Program-made: the position numbers and the translations under genes
Notes under the pieces: model-generated
The model's input: only the letters and a program-made list of their open reading frames with translations
Databases searched by the model: none
Told to the model about the DNA's origin: nothing
Shown: one piece after another, positions 41,540-50,411 of the stretch
Position numbering within the stretch: the stretch's first letter is position 1
Layout: each line of letters opens with the position of its first letter
Source of the DNA: Flectobacillus major DSM 103
Lineage (GTDB): Bacteria; Bacteroidota; Bacteroidia; Cytophagales; Spirosomataceae
Assembly (NCBI RefSeq): GCF_000427405.1
Contig: NZ_KE386491.1
Location: 3,915,812 to 3,979,811 of the forward strand
Direction of reading: 5' to 3'
Length of the DNA: 64,000 nt

Positions 41540-42808
41540 ATGACTGCTAAGCATGAGACACTATCACTGGCTGATTTAATAAGTATGAACAGTAAAGGTG
41601 AAAGTACAGACCCGAATAAAAAGGATAATAAAAATACTTCTCTGAGAAACAATCAAACCATATTAGTTAGAAAATACTTGACCGAGAACTATGATTATAG
41701 ATATAATACAATCACTGACTCTCCAGAATGGAAAATAAAACAAGACAATACGTTTACTCGATTAAATGATTACAAACTAAATAGCATAGCTTTTGAACTT
41801 GAATCTAATGGTTCATTTATGCCTGTCGATAAAATTTTTCGCCTACTCAAATCCGACTTTGTTCCTCTTGTTAATCCTATTGAAAACTACTTTGATTCTT
41901 TAAAAGGCGGTAACACATCTAATCAAATGATTGCTAAGCTTGCAAAAACAGTTAAAGTTGAGAATCAAGACTTGTTTGAAAAACATTTAACTAAGTGGTT
42001 AGTAGGCACAGTTGCAAATAGTTTAACAAAAGAAGGATGTCAAAACCATACTTGTCTGGTACTAACTGGTCAACAAGGAGTATTTAAAACAACATGGCTA
42101 AATAACCTATGTCCTCCTTCTCTTAAAGAATACATCTATACCGGAAAAATAAATGTAGAAAGCAACGATACACAGGGAATGCTGGCGGAGTTTTTCATCA
42201 TCAATATTGACGACCAACTAAGAAACTTAAATCGAAAAGATGAAAATGCACTTAAAACACTTATTACGCTTGACTCAGTAAAAATCCGTAAGCCCTATGA
42301 CAGACTCATTACTAAACGTCCAAGATTAGCTTCTTTTTGCGGAAGCATAAATGGAAACGATTTTCTAACTGACCCTTCTGGCTCTCGACGCTTTTTACCT
42401 TTTGAAGCTCTTGGTATCAATATTGAAGAAGCAAAAAAAATAGAAATAGATTTAGTTTGGGCAGAAGCTTACCATCTATTCAAAACAGATTATCAGTACT
42501 GGTTTAGTCAAGGCGATATGGCAGAATTGCAAAATAACAATGAAAGCTTTAGTGTAAATGAAACAGGATATGAGCTTCTTATTGAGCTTTACAAACCTAC
42601 CAGCAAAAATGACAAGGAGGCTGAGTTTCTACAAAGCTCTGTTATTCAAAGTTCACTTGAAAAGCATTATGGCAAAATGCTAAATAGTAGAAAACTCGGA
42701 AATGCCTTAAAAAAAGGAGGATTTGAAAGGATGAGTAAAAAAGAGAATGGAGTATCGAGATATGTTTACATTGTAAAAAGCATACAAAACGAAGTGGTAG
42801 TAAGCTAA
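41540..42808 (+). CDS. VapE/VirE-family P-loop protein of a mobile element
   Basis: 422-aa protein of the virulence-associated E family (PF05272-like), helicase-like ATPases found in phages, satellites and genomic islands. Seen: Walker A LTGQQGVFKTTWL near 175, acidic FFIINIDDQLRNL (Walker B-like) near 225, and KRPRLASFCGSINGNDFLTD followed by SGSRRFLPFE near 275, the usual sensor-region signature. The C-terminal part (LNSRKLGNALKKGGFERMSK) resembles a winged helix. A primase domain is not evident in this protein. With integrase and repressor nearby it indicates an integrated replicative element. Confidence 0.85.
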   Translation: MTAKHETLSLADLISMNSKGESTDPNKKDNKNTSLRNNQTILVRKYLTENYDYRYNTITDSPEWKIKQDNTFTRLNDYKLNSIAFELESNGSFMPVDKIFRLLKSDFVPLVNPIENYFDSLKGGNTSNQMIAKLAKTVKVENQDLFEKHLTKWLVGTVANSLTKEGCQNHTCLVLTGQQGVFKTTWLNNLCPPSLKEYIYTGKINVESNDTQGMLAEFFIINIDDQLRNLNRKDENALKTLITLDSVKIRKPYDRLITKRPRLASFCGSINGNDFLTDPSGSRRFLPFEALGINIEEAKKIEIDLVWAEAYHLFKTDYQYWFSQGDMAELQNNNESFSVNETGYELLIELYKPTSKNDKEAEFLQSSVIQSSLEKHYGKMLNSRKLGNALKKGGFERMSKKENGVSRYVYIVKSIQNEVVVS

Positions 42809-42954
42809 ATGTGAGAAATGGTAGTAAGAGTAATGTATCATTACTACTAAACCTCTCAAAATTAAAGCACTGTAAAACAGAGTATTAATAAAATAATTTA
42901 TCAAAAATACATTGGTAGTAAGGTAGTAAGATAAAAAGCTACAAAGAACACAAA

Positions 42955-43149
42955 ATGAAAAGACTGCGAATTCACTCAGAGGAAATAATGACAATTATGG
43001 GCTGGTCGAGAAAACATACATATAGAGTTATGAGAACCATTAAAGACTGTTATCCTAATTCTAAAAAGTATGTAATGCTAAAAGATTTCGCTGACCATAT
43101 TGGTACATCCGAAGACTACGTACAAGAAGCAATTTCAGAACACAATTAA
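42955..43149 (+). CDS. Small DNA-binding-like protein (possible excisionase/HTH)
   Basis: 64-aa product, MKRLRIHSEEIMTIMGWSRK and following, with a helix-turn-helix-like pattern (SEEIMTIMGWSRKHTYRVMR) and many basic residues. Size and place, last gene before the tRNA-Asn, suit an element regulator or excisionase. A weak hairpin with a T-run (AAGAAG at 43148, CTTCTT at 43165, then T) follows. Family not recognised with confidence. Confidence 0.5.
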   Translation: MKRLRIHSEEIMTIMGWSRKHTYRVMRTIKDCYPNSKKYVMLKDFADHIGTSEDYVQEAISEHN

Positions 43150-43273
43150 GAAGGTCCATAAAGTCTTCTTTTTTTATGCCAAAAATATAGTATTGATTGG
43201 GAAGAATAAGATTCTTACTAATTCTGGAAAAGACGTTTGGAAAAGAAACCTATTTTTTGGAAAAGACTTTAAC

Positions 43274-43310
43274 AAAAAAGCCTTCATACGTTGCGTATGA
43301 AGGCTTTTTT
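43274..43310. terminator. Terminator downstream of tRNA-Asn
   Basis: Perfect 17-bp palindromic stem, AAAAAAGCCTTCATACG with CGTATGAAGGCTTTTTT, and a 3-nt loop. It lies 12 bases past the tRNA 3' end and has T-runs in both directions, so it can end both the tRNA transcript and the island-side reading. Confidence 0.9.
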
Positions 43311-43321
43311 GTGATTAATTG

Positions 43322-43395
43322 CTCCCTCTCCTGGGCTCGAACCAGGGACCCCATGATTAACAGTCATGTGCTCTAACCGACTGAGCTAAGAAGGA
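43322..43395 (-). tRNA. tRNA-Asn (anticodon GTT)
   Basis: Cloverleaf reads TCCTTCT acceptor strand paired with AGAGGGA (one G-U), D-arm AGCTCAGTCGGTTAGAGC, anticodon stem CATGA/TCATG with loop CTGTTAA (GTT at 43359-43361), T-arm CCTGGTTCGAGCCCAGG and discriminator G. CCA is not encoded. The 3' end faces the accessory island, the common insertion side for integrative elements. Confidence 0.96.
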
Positions 43396-43561
43396 ATCTG
43401 TTTCACAATTCTGTGTTTCTTTGTTCCTGAATTGTGATGCAAAATTACACGGTAATCTGTTACGACGCAAGTGTTTTCTGCAAAAAAAACTAAAAAAAAT
43501 ATTCTCATTGGCATTAAACTTTGATTTTCAGTTTTTTACAATGAAAACTTTTTTCATTTTT

Positions 43562-44197
43562 TTATACCATTGGTATATGAACTACCTTTTTTGTCTCAAA
43601 AAACTCTTCGTTGAAGTAGTTGAATAGCTCATACGTCTTACTTTTTTTACCTAATTCTTTCAACTCCTCATCTAGGTCACCTCCTTTTAGGTACAAAATA
43701 CCATTTTTTAGTTTATTATAACAGTTGATATTTACTTTGCCTTTTACCCATCCATAAAAAGGTGTAATACGTGTAACGGCTCTGCTTACAATGAAGTCGT
43801 ATTCGCCATCTACTTGTTCGGCTCTGATTTGTTCGGCTTTTACATTTTCTAAACCTAAGGCTGCTGATACTTCTTGAACAACCTTGATTTTTTTGCCAAT
43901 GCTATCAATTAAATGAAACTGACAATACGGAAATAATATAGCCAATGGAATACCCGGAAAGCCACCCCCTGTACCAACATCTAGTATTTCGCTAAAATCC
44001 TTGAAATTGACCACCTTCGCTATTCCTAAAGAATGTAAGATATGTTTTTCATAGATATTGTCGATGTCTTGGCGTGAAATAACATTAATTTGCTCGTTCC
44101 AGTGGCGATATAACTCGCCTAATTGAGCAAATTGCTGTTTTTGTTTGTCGGTAAGTTGGGGAAAATATTTTTCTATCAAACTTGAATCGTTAGTCAT
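43562..44197 (-). CDS. rsmG: 16S rRNA (guanine527-N7)-methyltransferase
   Basis: RsmG (GidB) methylates G527 of 16S rRNA. The 211-aa protein has HILHSLGIAKVVNF, SAM motif ILDVGTGGGFPGIPLAILFP near 75, LIDSIGKKIKVVQE near 98 and FIVSRAVTRI near 140, all typical. It lies 40 bases downstream of the glycosyltransferase gene on the same strand and upstream of the tRNA. The intergenic piece to the tRNA (43396-43561) is AT-rich with no further gene seen. Confidence 0.96.
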   Translation of the reverse strand: MTNDSSLIEKYFPQLTDKQKQQFAQLGELYRHWNEQINVISRQDIDNIYEKHILHSLGIAKVVNFKDFSEILDVGTGGGFPGIPLAILFPYCQFHLIDSIGKKIKVVQEVSAALGLENVKAEQIRAEQVDGEYDFIVSRAVTRITPFYGWVKGKVNINCYNKLKNGILYLKGGDLDEELKELGKKSKTYELFNYFNEEFFETKKVVHIPMV

Positions 44198-44236
44198 GAT
44201 GCTTAATTATTGGTTGTTTTTAATATGTCAAATTAC

Positions 44237-45361
44237 TTATTTCCAACGCATTTTTCTACGCTTTGGTACAATATTGTTGAGCCCCATCCATAAGTAATAG
44301 CCTGTTATCAGAAAATCCCAACAAGGGATACTTATTGTTGAAATCGTACGGTCTAATAGTTTGTTGGCACTGGCCAATACTACCCAGTGGACAATCAGTC
44401 GTAACAAGAATAACCCTATTATCCAGTATTTTAATAAGTCAAAAAATACAAAAGGAATTAAAGCTATGAGCGACAGCCAGAAAAGAATTTGGGAACTAGC
44501 CAAAAGCCCTAGTGCTATTTTATTTTCTTTTTTATAGTATTTACTCACAGAGATATGCCTTGTTTTTTGGCGATACCAGTCTTGCCATGTCTCTTTCGGT
44601 ATAGAATACATAAATGTTTCGGGCTCAAGACATACCGCTGTATTATGTACATTGGCAACTTCGTTCATAAACAAATCATCGTCGCCCCCAAGGATATTGG
44701 TATGTTTGGCAAACCCTCGATTATTAAAAAATAACGATTTGCGATACATCAAATTACGCCCCACGCCCATATATGGCATTCCATAAAGAGCAAATGAGAA
44801 ATACTGTAGAGCTGTCAAAAAGGTTTCGTATCGAATCAGTTTATTCAGAAAACCTTTGCTGGAAAAATAAGGCGAAAAACCCAGTACAATATCTTTTTGA
44901 GCATTTAGTAGCTGTGCCATTCCCTGAATCCAAAGAGCTGATTGAGGGCGGCAGTCGGCATCGGTCAGTAGTATTACCTCATATTTGGCCGATTTTATAC
45001 CCAATGTCAAAGCATATTTTTTAGGCGAAAGGTGTTCGGGGGGGTGTTCGATTCTCAAAAAACGGACTTTTTCAAAACAATGGCTTTCAGTTAAAAGGTA
45101 ATCGTAAGTGCCATCGTGCGAGCGGTCATCCACAATAATTACTTCAAAGGTTGGGTAATTTTGTGAGTTGAGCAAAGGGATGAGTTCTTGCAAATTCGAT
45201 AACTCATTCCAGCTACACACAATAATTGATACAGCAGGAAGTTTTGCAGGTGGCTCTTCTTCGAGGTTCGGATATTTATTGATTTTCGCTAAAACAAAAA
45301 TGATATAAAATAACTGAATACCTAGAGCCAATAAAAAGATGATAAGTAAAAATGGTATCAA
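44237..45361 (-). CDS. Membrane-bound family 2 glycosyltransferase
   Basis: 374-aa GT-A enzyme with an N-terminal anchor (FLLIIFLLALGIQLFYIIFV), the catalytic domain (VSIIVCSWNELSNLQELIP near 50, VIIVDDRSHDGTYDYL near 76, LLTDADCRP near 130, ILGGDDDLFMNEVA near 230, then the RQKTRHISVSKYY acceptor-side motif) and about three C-terminal membrane helices. This layout is typical of processive or lipid-linked GT2 enzymes. Donor and acceptor are unknown; it is not in the capsule operon but lies on the opposite strand some 1.5 kb away. Confidence 0.88.
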   Translation of the reverse strand: MIPFLLIIFLLALGIQLFYIIFVLAKINKYPNLEEEPPAKLPAVSIIVCSWNELSNLQELIPLLNSQNYPTFEVIIVDDRSHDGTYDYLLTESHCFEKVRFLRIEHPPEHLSPKKYALTLGIKSAKYEVILLTDADCRPQSALWIQGMAQLLNAQKDIVLGFSPYFSSKGFLNKLIRYETFLTALQYFSFALYGMPYMGVGRNLMYRKSLFFNNRGFAKHTNILGGDDDLFMNEVANVHNTAVCLEPETFMYSIPKETWQDWYRQKTRHISVSKYYKKENKIALGLLASSQILFWLSLIALIPFVFFDLLKYWIIGLFLLRLIVHWVVLASANKLLDRTISTISIPCWDFLITGYYLWMGLNNIVPKRRKMRWK

Positions 45362-45514
45362 AGCGAAACAAACTGTTTGTGTTTTTGAAAACGCAAAGAT
45401 AGTGATTCCTAAGTAGTGAGTGCTGATAAGTGTCTAGTTTTTGGTAACTTTGCAGGCTTTTCGACAAAGAAAACATTTAGATTAAGAAAAACGCTAATTT
45501 CCCAAGATAGTATT

Positions 45515-46648
45515 ATGACATTTGACATACATAACACCGACCCCAATAGTAAAGCTAGGGCGGGTGTCATTCAAACAGACCACGGACAGATACAAACACC
45601 AATTTTTATGCCTGTAGGCACAGCAGGGTCGGTAAAGGCGGTGCATCAGCGAGAACTCAAAGATGATATTAAAGCCCAAATTATTTTGGGGAATACCTAT
45701 CACTTGTATTTGCGTCCGGGATTAGACATTTTGGAAAAGGCTGGTGGCTTGCATAAGTTTAATGGCTGGGACAAACCCATCCTCACCGACTCTGGAGGCT
45801 ATCAGGTATATTCTTTGGCGGGTACTGGTCGCAAAATCAAAGAAGAAGGCGTAACTTTTAAGTCACATATTGATGGCTCAAAGCATATTTTTACCCCAGA
45901 AAAAGTAATGGATATTCAGCGAACCATCGGTGCCGATATTATTATGGCATTTGATGAATGTACGCCCTACCCCTGCGAATATGGCTATGCTCGCGAGTCG
46001 ATGGAAATGACGCACCGTTGGCTAAAACGCTGCTGTGAACATTTTGATGCTACCGAGCCTAAATATGGCTATCAGCAAACTTTATTCCCAATTGTACAAG
46101 GCAGTGTTTATAAAGATTTGAGGGTGAAGTCGGCCGAAGTTATTGCTAGCTTCGAGCGTGAAGGCAATGCCATTGGTGGGCTTTCGGTAGGCGAACCCGC
46201 CGAAATGATGTATGAAATGACCGATATGGTAACCGATATTTTGCCAAAAGACAAGCCTCGGTATTTGATGGGAGTAGGCACACCTGCCAATATTTTGGAA
46301 GGAATAGGTTTAGGAATAGATATGTTCGACTGTGTAATGCCTACTCGCAATGCCCGCAACGGAATGTTATTTACTACAGAAGGAATCATCAATATCAAAA
46401 ATGAAAAATGGAAAGATGATTACTCTCCTATAGACCCAGGCTTGGATAGCTACAACAGTAATTTTTATACCAAAGCTTATCTTCGTCACTTGGTAAAAGC
46501 CGAAGAAATATTGGGTGCTATGATTGCCAGTGTACATAATCTTACCTTTTATTTGTGGTTGGTTGGACAAGCTCGTGAGCATATCATTGCTGGTACTTTC
46601 CGGGCATGGAAAGACCAAATGGTTGTTAAATTAATGCAACGTCTTTAA
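45515..46648 (+). CDS. tgt: Queuine/preQ1 tRNA-ribosyltransferase
   Basis: Exchanges guanine-34 for preQ1 in GUN-anticodon tRNAs. Start MTFDIHNTDPNSKARAG at 45515 is preferred to the upstream in-frame ATG at 45416. The 377-aa protein shows PVGTAGSVKAVHQREL, LTDSGGYQVYSL near 88, IIMAFDECTPYP, GGLSVGEP and PTRNARNGMLFTTEG. Oddity: the usual zinc-binding CxCxxC segment before AYLRHL is replaced (PGLDSYNSNFYTKAYLRHL has no Cys), although the later IASVHNLTFYLWL is kept. It stands alone with a strong terminator. Confidence 0.95.
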   Translation: MTFDIHNTDPNSKARAGVIQTDHGQIQTPIFMPVGTAGSVKAVHQRELKDDIKAQIILGNTYHLYLRPGLDILEKAGGLHKFNGWDKPILTDSGGYQVYSLAGTGRKIKEEGVTFKSHIDGSKHIFTPEKVMDIQRTIGADIIMAFDECTPYPCEYGYARESMEMTHRWLKRCCEHFDATEPKYGYQQTLFPIVQGSVYKDLRVKSAEVIASFEREGNAIGGLSVGEPAEMMYEMTDMVTDILPKDKPRYLMGVGTPANILEGIGLGIDMFDCVMPTRNARNGMLFTTEGIINIKNEKWKDDYSPIDPGLDSYNSNFYTKAYLRHLVKAEEILGAMIASVHNLTFYLWLVGQAREHIIAGTFRAWKDQMVVKLMQRL

Positions 46649-46663
46649 CCGTTAGATAACTAG

Positions 46664-46694
46664 AATACTATACCTGATATGAAGGTATAGTATT
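46664..46694 (+). terminator. Rho-independent terminator of tgt
   Basis: A perfect 12-bp stem AATACTATACCT / AGGTATAGTATT with a 7-nt loop begins 15 bases after the tgt stop; a T-rich stretch follows. Confidence 0.88.
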
Positions 46695-46700
46695 TCTTTG

Positions 46701-46708
46701 TATTTTTG
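46701..46708 (+). promoter_or_regulatory. Possible -7 element for the polysaccharide cluster
   Basis: TATTTTTG matches the Bacteroidota -7 consensus TAnnTTTG about 70 bases before the export gene, directly after the tgt terminator. No clear TTTG is found at the expected -33 distance, so the call is tentative. Confidence 0.35.
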
Positions 46709-46777
46709 TAACTCACCTGTCAATACTAACCTTATCAGTCATTTATCTAACCAAAGTGGCATTGAAGCGACACTAAA

Positions 46778-49192
46778 ATGAATTTACCATTCCTAAACAC
46801 TCTGAGACTTCAAAAACGCTCGGCAACCCATAACCCTTCTCAAGTACTTTTTTTTGTACTATTTAGCTTATTAATTTCATGGTCTTCTTTTGGACAAAAA
46901 CAGAAGGTAGAAGATTTGACCGATGAACAGGTAAAAGCTTTTATTCAAAAAGCTCAATCTAGCGGTATGTCTGAAAGCCAGATAGAAAAAGCCGCTATAT
47001 TACAGGGTTTTACCCCCGCCGATGTAGCTAAAATGCGTGAAAGAATCGAAAAAATAAAGCAAGAAGAGGGTAAAAAAACAAATCAGTCTGAAATTTTGGA
47101 GGAAAAACCTATTGCTGGTCGAGCCCAAAAAGGTACTAAACTCTCGAAAGTGACATTTACCGATTCTACCGATACCAACAAAAAGGATAGTGTTCTCGTA
47201 AAAAAAACAAAGGTGTTTGGAGCATCACTTTTTAGTAAAGAAAGCCTCACCTTTGAGCCCGACCTACGTATTCCTACGCCACGAAATTATCAACTTGGCC
47301 CCGATGACGAACTGAATGTCGATATTTTTGGCAATGCTTTAGACAATTATAAGCTAAAAATTAGCCCTGAAGGTACAGTAAGAATCCTGAATTTGAGTCC
47401 TATTTATGTCAATGGCCTTACTATTGAAGCCGCATCCGAGCGTATAGTAGCACGTTTACGTCAATTATACCAAGGTATTAATGTAGCAGGAAGTGGTGTG
47501 TCGGCTCAAATAACCCTTGGGAATGTGCGTAGTATCAAGGTTACTATAACGGGCGAAGTAGCTCGTGCGGGTTCTTATACGGTATCATCTTTGGCAACAC
47601 TTTTCAATGCCTTGTATATGGCTGGTGGCCCTTCCGAAAACGGCTCTTATCGTAATATCCGCTTGATTCGTGATAACAAAGTAGTGAGAATCCTCGATTT
47701 ATATGATTTCTTGCTTCGTGCCGACCAAAAAGATAATGTTCGTTTACAAGACCAAGACGTAATCAGAATTGCCGATTATGATACCCGAGTAGAATTGTCG
47801 GGCGAAGTAAAACGACCTTTTATTTTTGAAGTAGAAAAAGGCGAAACCCTCAAGGATATTCTCCGTTTTGCAGGAGGATTTACCGACAAAGCATATACTT
47901 ATGCTATCCAACTCAAAAGAAATACGGCCAAAGAATTAAAACTTATCAATGTTGCTCAGGAAGAAGTGGCCACTTTTATTCCTAAAAGCGGTGATAAATA
48001 TACGATTGGAACAATTCTTGAGCGTTACGAAAATCGAGTGAAAATATCGGGTTCTGTATTTCGTCCAGGCGAATACGCTTTAGAAAAAGGTGTTTCAACC
48101 GTAAAAGAATTGATTAAAATTGCCGAAGGACTTAAACCTGACGCTTTTAAAAATAGAGCAACCCTCAAAAGACAAAAAGATAATGATGAGTTTGAACTTG
48201 TGGGTATCGACCTCAACCAATTGATGACTGGGGTAATAGATGACATTCCGCTCAAACGAGAAGACCACCTAACGATATTTTCGGTGCTTGGCTTGAAAGA
48301 AAAACGCATTGTACGTATCGATGGCGAAGTAAATAATGCTGGAAACTTTGACTATATCGAGGGAATGACCGTAGCCGATTTGATTTTATTGGCAAAAGGA
48401 TTTACCGAAGGGGCAAGTTATGCTAAGTTAGAGTTGTCGAGAAGGGTAAAAGACGATACCCTTGATTTAGCCTCAGGCCAAAATGTTCGTATTATTGTTT
48501 TTGATATAGATAAAGAGTTGAAACTTGCAGCCAATGCAGCCAATTATGTACTACAGCCTTTCGATAAGCTTAATATACGCAAATCGCCAAGATATGAGGA
48601 ACAAAAAACGGTATTTGTAGAAGGCGAAGTGGCGTATCCGGGTACTTATACTATCAAAGACAAAACACAACGCATTACCGATATTATTCGTTTGGCTGGT
48701 GGATTAAAAAATGGGGCTTTTCCAAAAGGAGCAACATTTCAACGAGATACCGCTATTGTGGCTATCGACTTAGATATTATTTTGAAACAACCTGAAAAAT
48801 CAGAAAATTTATTACTAATAGATGGCGATAAATTGATGATTCCTCGCCGCCTCGAAACGGTGAAATTGTCGGGTGAATTACTCAATCCTGTTTCAGTGGC
48901 CTATCGTGAGGGGTTGGGTGTACGTGATTATTTGGCACAGGCTGGGGGGCTTACCGAAAATGCCGTTAAAGGTAGAATTTTTGTAAAATACGCCAACGGT
49001 TTATCTGACAGAACACGTAAGTTTTTTGTTTTTAAAAGTTATCCAAGTGTAGAACCCGGTGCAGAGATTATAGTGCCGTCTTCGCCCAAAGAAAGTGGTT
49101 CTAAACTTTCTACAGGCGAGCGTATTGCCATTCTAGGAGCGATTAGTTCCTTGGCCTATATTATCGTGAATATCATCAATACCGTGAAATAA
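46778..49192 (+). CDS. Outer-membrane polysaccharide export protein (Wza/OPX-like) with six SLBB domains
   Basis: 804-aa exporter. A signal region is followed by a Gln/Lys-rich helical part (LTDEQVKAFIQKAQSSGMSE) and the Poly_export domain (LGPDDELNVDIFGNALDNYK near 168). Six SLBB repeats follow, each opening with a V-x-G-E/S-V-x-x-P/A-G pattern (VTITGEVARAGSY, VELSGEVKRPFIF, VKISGSVFRPGEY, VRIDGEVNNAGNF, VFVEGEVAYPGTY, VKLSGELLNPVSV), and the protein ends with a membrane segment (IAILGAISSLAYIIVNIINT). This is longer than E. coli Wza, as usual in Bacteroidota. It is the first gene of the capsule/EPS cluster, followed after 16 bases by the Wzz-like gene. Confidence 0.92.
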   Translation: MNLPFLNTLRLQKRSATHNPSQVLFFVLFSLLISWSSFGQKQKVEDLTDEQVKAFIQKAQSSGMSESQIEKAAILQGFTPADVAKMRERIEKIKQEEGKKTNQSEILEEKPIAGRAQKGTKLSKVTFTDSTDTNKKDSVLVKKTKVFGASLFSKESLTFEPDLRIPTPRNYQLGPDDELNVDIFGNALDNYKLKISPEGTVRILNLSPIYVNGLTIEAASERIVARLRQLYQGINVAGSGVSAQITLGNVRSIKVTITGEVARAGSYTVSSLATLFNALYMAGGPSENGSYRNIRLIRDNKVVRILDLYDFLLRADQKDNVRLQDQDVIRIADYDTRVELSGEVKRPFIFEVEKGETLKDILRFAGGFTDKAYTYAIQLKRNTAKELKLINVAQEEVATFIPKSGDKYTIGTILERYENRVKISGSVFRPGEYALEKGVSTVKELIKIAEGLKPDAFKNRATLKRQKDNDEFELVGIDLNQLMTGVIDDIPLKREDHLTIFSVLGLKEKRIVRIDGEVNNAGNFDYIEGMTVADLILLAKGFTEGASYAKLELSRRVKDDTLDLASGQNVRIIVFDIDKELKLAANAANYVLQPFDKLNIRKSPRYEEQKTVFVEGEVAYPGTYTIKDKTQRITDIIRLAGGLKNGAFPKGATFQRDTAIVAIDLDIILKQPEKSENLLLIDGDKLMIPRRLETVKLSGELLNPVSVAYREGLGVRDYLAQAGGLTENAVKGRIFVKYANGLSDRTRKFFVFKSYPSVEPGAEIIVPSSPKESGSKLSTGERIAILGAISSLAYIIVNIINTVK

Positions 49193-49208
49193 GAAAATTC
49201 TCAGACAA

Positions 49209-50285
49209 TTGGAAGCACAGAATTTACAAGGGCGAAAGCCCCAAGAAAAAGAATTGACAATAGACTTGTCTGAAATAGTGCAATCCATTATTAAAGGTAA
49301 ATGGATTATACTTATCACGAGCTTTGTTTTTGCAGTGGTGGGGGCTGTATATGCCCTTAGCCTACCAAATTTATATACCTCCGAAGTGAAAATTTTGCCA
49401 GAATTAGATTCAAAAGATATAGGAGGTCTTAGTAAATTCAAATCGTTGGCTGGCTTGGCAGGTGTTGATTTAAGTAGCTTGAGTTCAACCGAGGCTATTC
49501 GCCCTGATTTGTATCCTAATATTTTGCAAAGTACACCATTTTTGATGGATGCCCTCCAATTGAAGGTTTTTGTGGCAAAAGAACAAAAAACGCTAGTTCT
49601 TTCAGAATACCTCGAAAAATTGCGAAAAGAAACTATTAGCTACAAACTTTTTGGGGAATCCGATAGCGATTTATTTAAAATTAATCCCAAAGAAGCTCCC
49701 AATGAAACCTTGTTGCTCAACAAACAACAATTGCTATCATTGGCAGATTTAAAAGAAAAAATCACTGCATCATTAGATAAAAAATCGGGGGTAATTAGTA
49801 TGAGTGCCAAAATGCCCGACCCTATTGTAGCAGCGTCGTTAGTGAAGTTTTCGCAAGACTATCTGACCAAATATGTTATTGGGTATCGTACCGAAAAAAC
49901 CAAAAACGATGTGGTTTTTTTACAAGCCCGGGTACAAGAAGCCAAGAAAAGATACGATAGTGCGTTGTTTAATTATTCTAATTATCAGGACAGAAATAGA
50001 GCGGTGTTTTTGAACGTAACCCGTGATGAAGGCAAAAAACTCCAGTATGAAGTAGACCTGTCGTACAATCTGTACTCTGAGCTAACCAAGCAACTAGAAG
50101 AATCTAAGGTGAAGATTCATAGAGAAACGCCTGTTTTTAAGATTTTAGAACCAGCTCAGATTCCCTTGAAGAAAAGCGAACCCAAACGTTCGGTATTAGT
50201 AATGGCATTTGTGATATTAGGAGGTATTATTAGTGTAATGTATATCTTCTTTAAAAGTCTTAATTTGTCAAAATTGTTTAATTGA
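49209..50285 (+). CDS. Wzz-family polysaccharide co-polymerase / chain-length determinant
   Basis: 358-aa inner-membrane protein with two transmembrane helices, near 30-50 (GKWIILITSFVFAVVGAVYA) and near 328-348 (VLVMAFVILGGIISVMYIFF), a large periplasmic coiled-coil domain between them and the Pro-rich stretch before the second helix (LEPAQIPLKKSEPKRS). No tyrosine-kinase domain is attached. TTG at 49209 is the only start that leaves the first helix intact; no in-frame ATG lies between it and the previous gene. It controls chain length together with Wzy, partnering the OPX exporter upstream. Confidence 0.88.
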   Translation: MEAQNLQGRKPQEKELTIDLSEIVQSIIKGKWIILITSFVFAVVGAVYALSLPNLYTSEVKILPELDSKDIGGLSKFKSLAGLAGVDLSSLSSTEAIRPDLYPNILQSTPFLMDALQLKVFVAKEQKTLVLSEYLEKLRKETISYKLFGESDSDLFKINPKEAPNETLLLNKQQLLSLADLKEKITASLDKKSGVISMSAKMPDPIVAASLVKFSQDYLTKYVIGYRTEKTKNDVVFLQARVQEAKKRYDSALFNYSNYQDRNRAVFLNVTRDEGKKLQYEVDLSYNLYSELTKQLEESKVKIHRETPVFKILEPAQIPLKKSEPKRSVLVMAFVILGGIISVMYIFFKSLNLSKLFN

Positions 50286-50411
50286 TATACCCAAAGATTC
50301 GAGATATATTAACTTGGGTAAGTGTACAAAATAGTGAGCATATTGAATAAAATACTCATTTGTAATGAATCCATAGCTAGTTGCTAAATACAGTTCTCTC
50401 CTCAACAAATT

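Noticed and set aside
45416-45514. Upstream start for tgt
   Set aside because: Adds 33 residues not found in the family; MTFDIHNTDP is the typical beginning.
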